This document shows, piece after piece, positions 15,234 to 19,952 of a DNA stretch of 20,020 bases (position 1 is the stretch's first letter; the number at the start of each line of letters is the position of its first letter). Both the position numbers and the translations under genes were made by a program. The notes under the pieces were generated by a model. It did no database searches, was not told the origin of the DNA, and was given only the letters and a program-made list of their open reading frames with translations. The stretch is from a virus, in IMG/VR virus record IMGVR_UViG_3300037502_000465, positions 1 to 20,020 of that record; one strand, given 5' to 3'.

Positions 15234-15374
15234 TTACTTGCCTTTCTTGCCCATCGCCTTGCGCTTCACGGAATACGCAATGGCAACGGCCTGTTTCTGG
15301 GGCTTTCCGGTCTTGATTTCGGCCTTGATATTGGCCCGAAATGCCTTCTTTGAGGGTGATTTTACGAGCGGCAT
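15234..15374 (-). CDS. 46-residue Lys-rich phage protein
   Basis: A complete short gene, MPLVKSPSKKAFRANIKAEI then KTGKPQKQAVAIAYSVKRKA and MGKKGK. The arrangement (K-S-x-x-A/K-F..NI..E...GKPxKQA.AIA...KR.A) is one I recognise from tiny proteins encoded near terminase in many phages. It has about one third basic residues and a single predicted helix. It ends 1 base before the next gene and starts 1 base after the previous stop, which supports it as real. A GAAGGG sequence lies about 10 bases upstream. The function is unknown; nucleic-acid binding is a reasonable inference from charge. Confidence 0.77.
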   Translation of the reverse strand: MPLVKSPSKKAFRANIKAEIKTGKPQKQAVAIAYSVKRKAMGKKGK

Positions 15375-15375
15375 G

Positions 15376-15579
15376 TTACTTGCCCTTCTTGATGCGCTTC
15401 ATACCAGGCAGCCCGCCGTAGCCAGACAGCGACCGCTGGGCCGTTTTGGCCGATTTCTTAAACGCAGCGGCGGTCGGAGCACCCTTTGTGCCCGGTTTAC
15501 GCATCTTTTCGCCCGATCCAGCGGCAATGCGGGCACGTTTGGCGTGAATGTTGGCGTAAAGTCCGGGTTTTGAGGCCAT
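15376..15579 (-). CDS. 67-residue basic phage protein
   Basis: The protein starts MASKPGLYANIHAKRARIAA and continues GSGEKMRKPGTKGAPTAAAF. It belongs to a recognisable group of small basic phage proteins with the pattern LYANIH.KR.RI..GSGEKMRKPG.KGAPTA. I choose the ATG at 15577-15579 because homology-like sequence begins there and GGAAG lies 8 bases upstream. A longer frame to 15663 would run into the next gene. About a quarter of the residues are Lys or Arg. There is no known function. It is one of four adjacent small basic proteins between terminase and portal. Confidence 0.77.
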   Translation of the reverse strand: MASKPGLYANIHAKRARIAAGSGEKMRKPGTKGAPTAAAFKKSAKTAQRSLSGYGGLPGMKRIKKGK

Positions 15580-15581
15580 TT

Positions 15582-15839
15582 TTAACACTTCCACCGTCTC
15601 ATGGAGGCTTTCGCCCGTTCTGCGTTCTTCGATTTGGCTACAACACCGCCCATACGGGCACAAAAGCTGGCCTTACGGCCCTTGTCAGCCTCGGTCTTGG
15701 GGTTCGGAGCCGGCGGCTTCAGCTTTGACCCCGTGGCGCGGTTGTACTTGGCGCGTCCCTTGGCCGTCAGGCCAGCACCTTTGGAGACGGGCAGCTTTTC
15801 GCCCCGTCCGACCGCGAGAGAGACGCTTTTGCGCGCCAT
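15582..15839 (-). CDS. DUF6321-like small basic phage protein
   Basis: An 85-residue protein, MARKSVSLAVGRGEKLPVSK, then GAGLTAKGRAKYNRATGSKL, PNPKTEADKGRKASFCARMG and an RRWKC ending. The succession GLTAKGR.KYN..TGS.LK.P, P....ADKGR..SFCARM and W.C is distinctive, and I assign it to the phage family DUF6321 from memory. The two Cys residues (in SFCARM and at the C terminus) are conserved in that pattern and might bind metal or form a disulfide. The start overlaps the terminase stop by one base (TAATG). It sits two bases from the next gene. The function is unknown. Confidence 0.82.
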   Translation of the reverse strand: MARKSVSLAVGRGEKLPVSKGAGLTAKGRAKYNRATGSKLKPPAPNPKTEADKGRKASFCARMGGVVAKSKNAERAKASMRRWKC

Positions 15840-17365
15840 TACGACCCCATCCAGGAGTTGAGGACACTTGATTGACCATACGAACGTTTGACGCGGTTGT
15901 CAACGCGCTCGGTTCTGGAGGCCACGGGGAACGCGAATGTAACGGCTATCGCGTCCGCGGCGTCGGGGCTTGCGAGACCACGGGCTTTCATATCCTTCTT
16001 GCTTTCGAGGAAAATCGTGCCCTTGCTGTCCGGCTTCATCAGCGGCGAAATCAGGTCCGTTTTGAGGAGGCGGTCGTTCGGGATGCTTGCGGTCTTCAAC
16101 CATTCCCGCATCGTCCCCCACATCTCGGCCCGCTTGTTACCGTACATGACAGGCTTTGCCGACTTGTTCCCAAAGTTCACTCCCTTGACCTTGTACCGCT
16201 GCTCCTTCAGCCGGTCCACGACGCCTGCCCCCAGCCCACCTTCGTCGATCACCACCAGCGCCGGCTTGTAGGTCTCAATCGCGTCAATGACGTGCCCCAC
16301 GACCTCCATGGTGTCATCGCCCCGGTGCCGCTTGATCGAGATTATGTCCCTGCCCTGCCGGACAGCAATGACCGTAGCGTCGGCGCCGAAGCGTGCCGGG
16401 TCCACGCCAATGACCACGGGCGCGGAAGGATCGGCGAAGCGGGGTCGGGACATAGCCTCATCGACGACAGATACCGATATAAACTGGTCATCGCCAGCGC
16501 TGGGGAACTGACCGTAGACCTCAACATGGGCTTGAACGCTGTCAGGACCGTACTCGTGGATGATCTGCTCATAAATCTGCTTGTCCGTTCCTTCGACCGA
16601 CCGGGCGTCAACGATCTTGTTTCGCCAGAAGTCGCGCTTTGCGTTGAAACATTCGTAGAAATAGCCCGTGTTGCGGCGGGGGTTGGAGAACGCCATCCAG
16701 AAGCGGTGCGGCGTGTTTTCGGTGAAAAAGCCTTGCGCCACCTGCCAGATGCTGTCCGAGATACCGCTGGCTTCGTCGAAGATCAGCATCACGCCGTCGA
16801 AGTTGTGCACGCCCGCGTAGGCGTCCGGGTTCTCTTCCGACCACAGCCGGCCCTCGACGCCCCAGTAGCGCGTGCCCTTCTGCAAGTCGCGTTCGACCAG
16901 TTCGGCCAGCCACTTGGCAGGCGTGACGCGCGTTGCGCTGATCTCAAACCAGTGGCTGTTCATCGCCAGTGCCAGCCACTTGGTAATTTCAGCCCATGTG
17001 ATGGACCGCAACTGCGTCTCGCTGTTGGCCGACACAAGGGTCGTTGACCCAATCCGGGTCGTCAACATCCAGATCACCAGCCAGCTTACGAGGGCCGACT
17101 TGCCGATGCCGCGGCCTGAACTGACCGCCTGCCGGAACGTGTCGAAGTTGATCTTGCCCTGGTTCTGCTTGATGTGCGCTGTCAGGTCCAGCAGCACCTC
17201 GCGCTGCCATCGCCGCGGCCCGTCGAAGTGTTCCAGCGGCGTGCCCTTCTTGCCCCACGGGAACAGCAGCATCACAAAGGCCAGCGGATTGTCCTTATAC
17301 TGCGGCGACCACAAGGTCGCCATCAGCCGCTGCTCGTCCTCGGGGCTATAGACTGTGGTCTGCAC
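15839..17365 (-). CDS. terL: terminase large subunit (ATPase-nuclease packaging motor)
   Basis: A 508-residue protein counted from a GTG start. The Walker A loop GRGIGKS lies at about residues 84-90 and the Walker B strand VMLIFDE at 192-198. The nuclease domain shows GVDPARFG (Asp at about 322), VVIDEGG (Asp at about 374) and SPDAADA (Asp at about 468 and 471), the usual RNase-H-type acid set. The enzyme cuts concatemeric DNA and pumps it through the portal. I choose GTG at 17363-17365 because GAGGAGG lies 9 bases upstream; an in-frame TTG at 17383 would add six residues but lacks a better site. The start overlaps the small terminase gene by 20 bases. The following basic gene overlaps by one base. 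Confidence 0.94.
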   Translation of the reverse strand: MQTTVYSPEDEQRLMATLWSPQYKDNPLAFVMLLFPWGKKGTPLEHFDGPRRWQREVLLDLTAHIKQNQGKINFDTFRQAVSSGRGIGKSALVSWLVIWMLTTRIGSTTLVSANSETQLRSITWAEITKWLALAMNSHWFEISATRVTPAKWLAELVERDLQKGTRYWGVEGRLWSEENPDAYAGVHNFDGVMLIFDEASGISDSIWQVAQGFFTENTPHRFWMAFSNPRRNTGYFYECFNAKRDFWRNKIVDARSVEGTDKQIYEQIIHEYGPDSVQAHVEVYGQFPSAGDDQFISVSVVDEAMSRPRFADPSAPVVIGVDPARFGADATVIAVRQGRDIISIKRHRGDDTMEVVGHVIDAIETYKPALVVIDEGGLGAGVVDRLKEQRYKVKGVNFGNKSAKPVMYGNKRAEMWGTMREWLKTASIPNDRLLKTDLISPLMKPDSKGTIFLESKKDMKARGLASPDAADAIAVTFAFPVASRTERVDNRVKRSYGQSSVLNSWMGS

Positions 17366-17792
17366 GTGGCAGCGCCTCCTCAACCATCTCCGTTGCCGTC
17401 AGGTCCAGCACCTGACCAACGCGTCGCTGCGCCTCCTCCAGCGCTGCCGTGATGCTGATGCGCTGCTCGACGTTGATCTCGACGGCCTGCTTGGCCACCC
17501 AGTTGTGGGCGTGACGCAGCACCTCAAGCGCCGCCTTGGTGTCGCCCGCCTGCGCCGCCGTGTAGAGGGTCGTCGCCATTTCGCGCTCCCCGTCCGCACG
17601 TCCCTTCTGCTCGGCATACTCCGCGATGGGGTCAAACTGCACAAGCTGCCGGTATTCCATGGGTAGCATCCCTGCGGCGAGTGCCAGCGCGTCACCCTTC
17701 AGGCCGACCTTGGCGGCGTTGTAGATTGCCTCCAGGCGCGCCTCCGTCGCCTTCAGCGCGCGCGGCTCATATGGCAGAGAGTGGAAGGTCAT
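17346..17792 (-). CDS. terS: terminase small subunit (probable)
   Basis: A 148-residue helical protein directly upstream of terL. Residues about 10-55 (RALKATEARLEAIYNAAKVG, then LKGDALALAAGM) look like a helix-turn-helix DNA-recognition region. A helical middle follows (about 60-105). The end, VEINVEQRISITAALEEAQR, is the kind of C-terminal strand-helix seen in several phage small terminases. These proteins form rings that recognise packaging sites and control terL. Overlap of 20 bases with terL suggests coupling. No SD is visible before the ATG, and a promoter-like pair 12-35 bases upstream would put the transcript start at or next to the ATG (see 17799-17827). Confidence 0.78.
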   Translation of the reverse strand: MTFHSLPYEPRALKATEARLEAIYNAAKVGLKGDALALAAGMLPMEYRQLVQFDPIAEYAEQKGRADGEREMATTLYTAAQAGDTKAALEVLRHAHNWVAKQAVEINVEQRISITAALEEAQRRVGQVLDLTATEMVEEALPRADHSL

Positions 17793-18080
17793 GACTGTAA
17801 ACTAAACCGTTTTGTTGTTGGCTGCAAGCGTTAAGAAGTTTGTTGTGCGTTGAGCAAAGTTTTTGTTTGTGAGGTTAGCTAAAAAATAAAAAAGTTTTTG
17901 TGATCCCTTGCCACAGCAACAGCAGCGCGCGCTGGCCCTGTCCCCCCCCTGCCCTTCGCGCCCGCAACAAAATGCTGCACTGCACACAGCTATCAACCGA
18001 GAGTTGTCTGCTACTCGCGGAGCGGGAGTTTTGTATATGCTACCTTGCGTTGTGGCTCATGTGCCATGGACCTTTCTGGT
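17793..18080. other. intergenic control stretch upstream of terS
   Basis: No gene that I would accept lies here. The part next to terS is T/A-rich on the plus strand, with three related AAGTTTKTTGTG-like words (17836-17847, 17857-17871, 17892-17902) and an A-rich run (17881-17893) that may bend DNA. Further right lies an eight-C tract (17942-17949) and GC-rich sequence with no stem of note. It separates the late transcript from the small gene at 18081-18341. Confidence 0.5.
17799..17827 (-). promoter_or_regulatory. candidate late promoter for terS, near-leaderless
   Basis: On the minus strand TTGCAG (17827-17822) is followed after 17 bases by TAGTTT (17804-17799), then 6 bases and the terS ATG. 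A start about 7 bases beyond the -10 would give a leaderless or nearly leaderless mRNA, which would explain the absent SD. The -10 match is modest. Confidence 0.4.
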
Positions 18081-18341
18081 TTAGCGCCACTTGGCGCGAT
18101 TGTTCAAGGTGAGGGTGAGAGCCGGCATACCGTGCGCTTGCACGGTTACGTACAGGTAACCTTTCGGCGTGCGATATGCGAGCGCCACCGTAGCCGGCAA
18201 CATGGGCGCAAGCCTGGCAACAATTGCCCGGAATTGCGGCCGCGTCATCAAGTGGTCCGTTGGCACGGATATGAGCCATTGCCGCAGCGCCATTTCAGTG
18301 TGCACGGCGGTAGGCGGTAAAAGATGGGTTTTGGTTGCCAT
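18081..18341 (-). CDS. small hypothetical protein in control region
   Basis: An 86-residue protein, MATKTHLLPPTAVHTEMALR, then QWLISVPTDHLMTRPQFRAI and VARLAPML, ending NNRAKWR. I choose ATG 18339-18341 because GAGG lies 5 bases upstream; an upstream ATG at 18398 lacks one. A helical first two thirds is followed by a beta segment (GYLYVTVQAHGMPALTLTLN). No motif identifies it. An opposite-strand frame (18045-18320) overlaps it but has no SD at its start and reads as an antisense shadow. Location beside the repeat-rich region suggests a regulatory or early gene, which is inference only. Confidence 0.55.
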   Translation of the reverse strand: MATKTHLLPPTAVHTEMALRQWLISVPTDHLMTRPQFRAIVARLAPMLPATVALAYRTPKGYLYVTVQAHGMPALTLTLNNRAKWR

Positions 18342-18365
18342 TTGAACCTCGTTTTTGCGGTCAAC

Positions 18366-18395
18366 CGTACTTCTACACGAAAACGTAGATGTACG
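18366..18395. promoter_or_regulatory. inverted repeat, candidate operator
   Basis: Arms CGTACTTCTAC and GTAGATGTACG (11 bp, one mismatched pair) flank 8 bases. The left arm continues as AACCGTACTTCTACAC, which recurs with 14 of 16 matches at 18468-18483. The site lies 25 bases upstream of the small minus-strand gene at 18341, where a regulator could act. Confidence 0.45.
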
Positions 18396-18420
18396 CAAGG
18401 GTCAGTGTGCAGGGGCGGTT

Positions 18421-18438
18421 ATGGGTCATATGGGTCAT
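18421..18438. repeat. tandem 9-bp iteron-like repeats
   Basis: ATGGGTCAT occurs twice in perfect tandem (18421-18429, 18430-18438), followed by the partial copy CTGGGCAC. The inverted relatives AACCCATT and TAACCCAT lie at 18540-18555 on the other side of the AT-rich core. Confidence 0.7.
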
Positions 18439-18539
18439 CTGGGCACACCCTATAAATCCCCAGTAGTAACCGTACATTTACACTTCTATAATACTACCGT
18501 ATAAATACAGTTACATTTCTTATATAGTACTATAATGAT

Positions 18540-18555
18540 AACCCATTTAACCCAT
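18540..18555. repeat. inverted counterpart of the iteron-like repeats
   Basis: AACCCATT followed by TAACCCAT. Read on the minus strand these are ATGGGTTA-type words, matching the ATGGGTCA core of the tandem repeats at 18421-18438. Confidence 0.6.
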
Positions 18556-18634
18556 AAGGGTGAATTTAAAAGCTTTTAGCACCGCCCGGCCACGCCCATG
18601 TCGTTACCCCGCATAACCCCGATGAGCACCCAAC

Positions 18635-18663
18635 AAAAAGCCCCGCAGCTTGCGCCGCAGGGC
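18635..18663 (-). terminator. rho-independent terminator for the minus-strand 46-residue gene
   Basis: On the minus strand GCCCTGCGGC and GCTGCGGGGC pair over 10 positions (two of them G-U) around a GCAA loop, followed at once by TTTTT. It lies about 47 bases past the stop at 18710 and would shield the AT-rich region to its left from read-through. Confidence 0.83.
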
Positions 18664-18669
18664 AATTCG

Positions 18670-18691
18670 TTAACAACGCCTGCGTTGTTAA
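18670..18691. promoter_or_regulatory. 22-bp palindrome with perfect 10-bp arms
   Basis: Arms TTAACAACGC and GCGTTGTTAA flank a 2-base centre (CT). It lies between a small gene's stop and its terminator. The 2-base centre makes a stable RNA hairpin unlikely without opening the last pairs, so a DNA operator for a dimeric protein is a fair alternative. Confidence 0.55.
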
Positions 18692-18709
18692 TACACTTCG
18701 CGGCGCGTG

Positions 18710-18850
18710 TCAATAGACGCGGCGCAACTTCTTAAACTCCACCGCAAAGCCATTATTGACGTACAGCGGCACAATCTGAAAGCGGTGCTGGTTGGCGCCA
18801 ATCCAGTTGGCTTGATCGTGAGCCGTCTTGAAGCGCTTGATCGTCCACAT
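18710..18850 (-). CDS. 46-residue small phage protein
   Basis: The frame reads MWTIKRFKTAHDQANWIGAN, then QHRFQIVPLYVNNGFAVEFK and KLRRVY. The strong SD (AGGAAAGGA) lies 7-10 bases upstream, a promoter pair lies 30 bases further up and a terminator follows, so it looks like a complete single-gene unit. The pattern (helix with a W, then YVNNGFAVEFKKLRRVY) is one I know from tiny phage proteins of unknown function. It is divergent from the plus-strand early genes. Two longer frames over the same bases (18688-18975 and 18753-18938) lack SD sites and are rejected. Confidence 0.75.
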   Translation of the reverse strand: MWTIKRFKTAHDQANWIGANQHRFQIVPLYVNNGFAVEFKKLRRVY

Positions 18851-18879
18851 GTGTCGTTTCCTTTCCTGTTGTGTCCTCT

Positions 18880-18908
18880 CTCATAGCATGACGCGGCGCA
18901 AGCTGCAA
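18880..18908 (-). promoter_or_regulatory. promoter for the 46-residue gene
   Basis: On the minus strand TTGCAG (18908-18903), 17 bases, then TATGAG (18885-18880). The same -35 word, TTGCAG, precedes terS. The spacer contains the GACGCGGCGCAA repeat (plus-strand reading, 18890-18901). Confidence 0.55.
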
Positions 18909-18931
18909 ACAAATTCTTTGCAAAATAATGT

Positions 18932-18960
18932 TTGACATGCACGCGGCGTGCTGGTAGGGT
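18932..18960 (+). promoter_or_regulatory. early promoter with inverted repeat in the spacer
   Basis: TTGACA (18932-18937), a 17-base spacer and TAGGGT (18955-18960). The spacer holds GCACGC and GCGTGC around one base (18939-18951), placed where a repressor would block RNA polymerase. The -35 is perfect; the -10 matches three of six positions. Confidence 0.6.
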
Positions 18961-18968
18961 TATCCACA
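18960..18968 (+). promoter_or_regulatory. perfect DnaA-box sequence
   Basis: TTATCCACA fits the strong DnaA-box consensus TTATNCACA exactly. It starts at the last base of the -10 and covers the expected transcription start. A second copy follows the promoter at 19894-19923 in the same position. Confidence 0.6.
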
Positions 18969-18986
18969 TCAACAACGGAGGTGAAC

Positions 18987-19235
18987 ATGTCCAAGCCCAT
19001 CAAGTTCAAGTCTAGCTACACCAATGACCCGACACGCAAGGGCCAGCTTGCCGCGCGCAAGCAAATGTTCGGCGATTGCAGTCGCTATGCCGTGGCGCCC
19101 GTTCATACGCGCTTTGATGCCGTGCAATGGTTTGTGTGGGATGCCGAAACGAACTGCCCTGACACGGGGCGCCCTGAAGTCATCCGCATAGAGCCAACCC
19201 TGGCGCAAGCGCTCCACGGTCTCATTGAAGCCTAA
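18987..19235 (+). CDS. 82-residue early protein, unknown function
   Basis: The protein starts MSKPIKFKSSYTNDPTRKGQ, then LAARKQMFGDCSRYAVAPVH. The ATG at 18987 is chosen because GGAGG lies 5 bases upstream and the promoter at 18932-18960 would not transcribe the longer frame starting at 18948. The middle, TRFDAVQWFVWDAETNCPDT, is a strand-turn, and the end is a helix (TLAQALHGLIEA). It resembles small phage accessory proteins in size and layout, but I assign no family. Two Cys residues are spaced too far apart to suggest a zinc site. It is followed by a hairpin terminator. Confidence 0.72.
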   Translation: MSKPIKFKSSYTNDPTRKGQLAARKQMFGDCSRYAVAPVHTRFDAVQWFVWDAETNCPDTGRPEVIRIEPTLAQALHGLIEA

Positions 19236-19245
19236 TGCCTAGCAG

Positions 19246-19266
19246 ACGGGCGCCGCGTGCGCCCGT
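19246..19266 (+). terminator. hairpin after the 82-residue gene
   Basis: Arms ACGGGCGC and GCGCCCGT (8 bp, perfect) flank a 5-base loop. The T-run is poor (TTCACTAG follows), so partial termination or 3'-end protection is likely. The outer words ACGGGCG and CGCCCGT recur in the palindrome at 19897-19918. Confidence 0.5.
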
Positions 19267-19315
19267 TCACTAGTCACTAGCCTAACCTCAACTCAACACG
19301 AAAGGACATTTCACT

Positions 19316-19570
19316 ATGTGCAACGGCTGGACAAATCGCGAAACGTGGCTCGTTAACCTGTGGTTCGGCGACGGGTTTCAGATGGAACTGGAAGACGGCG
19401 TGGAAATCACGGCGGACTATATCCGCGACACTGTCGAAACATACGTCGAAGAAATCATTGGGCGCGGCGCCGGCTCAGGTTTCGTTCAGGACATGATCGA
19501 CCTCCGCGCGATCAATTATGACGAGTTGGCCAGCCATTACGAAACTGAACCAGAAGTGGTGGAGGGCTGA
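19316..19570 (+). CDS. small conserved protein with N-terminal MCNGWTNRETW motif
   Basis: An 84-residue acidic protein. The opening CNGWTNRETWLVNLWF is highly characteristic of a widespread family of small phage and plasmid proteins; the Trp-rich motif W.NRETW...LW is its signature. The rest is acidic and helical (about 34-55 and 60-82). AAAGGA lies about 9 bases upstream. It is the first of three tightly spaced genes, with the next ATG 2 bases after its stop. The biochemical function is unknown to me. Confidence 0.8.
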   Translation: MCNGWTNRETWLVNLWFGDGFQMELEDGVEITADYIRDTVETYVEEIIGRGAGSGFVQDMIDLRAINYDELASHYETEPEVVEG

Positions 19571-19572
19571 CA

Positions 19573-19683
19573 ATGCAACTCCTCAAGGATTGCGCGTTCC
19601 TGGCGCTGCAACTGTTCAACGTCGCGCTTTTCTGCGGCGCAATCTATGCCTTCACGGCATTTTTCCTTGCCGCAACGCCATAA
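19573..19683 (+). CDS. 36-residue hydrophobic membrane peptide
   Basis: The frame reads MQLLKDCAFLALQLFNVALF, then CGAIYAFTAFFLAATP. After a Lys-Asp pair, residues about 7-34 are nearly all hydrophobic, enough for one transmembrane helix. GGAGG lies 7 bases upstream and overlaps the end of the preceding gene, and the downstream gene starts 12 bases after the stop. Small single-pass phage peptides of this kind can be inner-membrane modifiers, but no family is recognisable and a lysis role is not supported by the position. Confidence 0.66.
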   Translation: MQLLKDCAFLALQLFNVALFCGAIYAFTAFFLAATP

Positions 19684-19695
19684 AGGACAATGCAC

Positions 19696-19890
19696 ATGGA
19701 TACGCATGACAAACCTTGCGCCGCACACGGCCTCAACTCTTACCGCTATCGCGGCCGCTATGGATGGATCATGATCGGCGCCCGCGATGACGCGGACGCC
19801 TTGCGCGAGGCGGCACGATCGTCAAGCGCTGCGATTGATCCTGCTAACCTGCAACGCTGGAACGGCACGGCATACGAAAACGCAAACTAA
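19696..19890 (+). CDS. 64-residue small conserved phage protein
   Basis: The protein starts MDTHDKPCAAHGLNSYRYRG, then RYGWIMIGARDDADALREAA and an LQRWNGTAYENAN ending. The core YRYRGRYGWIMIGA.D..DAL.EA..S, ending with LQRWNG..Y, is a pattern I know from short phage proteins of unknown function. I prefer the ATG at 19696 over that at 19690 because AAAGGA lies at a normal distance (8 bases from GGA) only for the second. It is the last gene of the three-gene unit, followed by a palindrome that may end transcription. Confidence 0.77.
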   Translation: MDTHDKPCAAHGLNSYRYRGRYGWIMIGARDDADALREAARSSSAAIDPANLQRWNGTAYENAN

Positions 19891-19893
19891 TGT

Positions 19894-19923
19894 TTGACGG
19901 GCGACACATGTCGCCCGTATATT
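19894..19923 (+). promoter_or_regulatory. second early promoter
   Basis: TTGACG (19894-19899), an 18-base spacer and TATATT (19918-19923); GTATAT at 17 bases is an alternative. The spacer is almost wholly occupied by a 10-bp-arm palindrome. The layout parallels the promoter at 18932-18960. Confidence 0.6.
19897..19918. promoter_or_regulatory. 22-bp palindrome in promoter spacer (operator and/or terminator)
   Basis: Arms ACGGGCGACA and TGTCGCCCGT are perfect over 10 bp around a 2-base centre (CA). It begins 7 bases after the stop of the previous gene, so as RNA it could end that transcript. As DNA it lies exactly between -35 and -10 of the next promoter. Confidence 0.6.
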
Positions 19924-19924
19924 C

Positions 19925-19933
19925 TTATCCACA
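19925..19933 (+). promoter_or_regulatory. perfect DnaA-box sequence, second copy
   Basis: TTATCCACA lies 1 base after the -10, covering the predicted start of transcription. Flanking bases also match the copy at 18960-18968 (TTATCCACAT, then AACA after 0 or 1 base). Confidence 0.6.
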
Positions 19934-19952
19934 TAACAGAAAGGGAAACACC

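Larger units (their letters stand above)
18342..18709. other. non-coding, repeat-rich region: candidate origin / control region
   Basis: This 368-base stretch has no convincing gene. It holds a dyad (18366-18395), a near-repeat of AACCGTAC-type words, and tandem ATGGGTCAT repeats with inverted TAACCCAT partners on either side of a very AT-rich core (about 18445-18545). A 12-bp palindrome (18567-18578), a terminator (18635-18663) and a 22-bp palindrome (18670-18691) follow. The combination resembles phage or plasmid replication origins, but no initiator gene is visible in the window. Confidence 0.5.

Noticed and set aside
15872-17047. 391-codon frame opposite the large terminase gene
   Set aside because: terL carries all ATPase and nuclease motifs on the other strand. 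This frame has none and no SD.
17802-17996. 64-codon minus-strand frame upstream of terS
   Set aside because: Cys-rich and low-complexity from the C-tract, with no SD. It crosses the A-rich control stretch and has no recognisable motif.
18045-18320. 91-codon plus-strand frame in the control region
   Set aside because: Its start lacks an SD and it overlaps almost entirely the minus-strand gene at 18081-18341, which has an SD. Composition (many Arg, His, Gly) looks like a shadow. Confidence is moderate, since neither gene is recognised.
18421-18438. CRISPR-like reading of the short tandem repeats
   Set aside because: Units are 9 bases, directly adjacent and without spacers, so they are iterons or simple repeats and not a CRISPR array.
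18688-18975. 95- and 61-codon minus-strand frames over the divergent promoter region
   Set aside because: They would cover both promoters and have no SD. A third frame gives the compact 46-residue gene with a strong SD, promoter and terminator.
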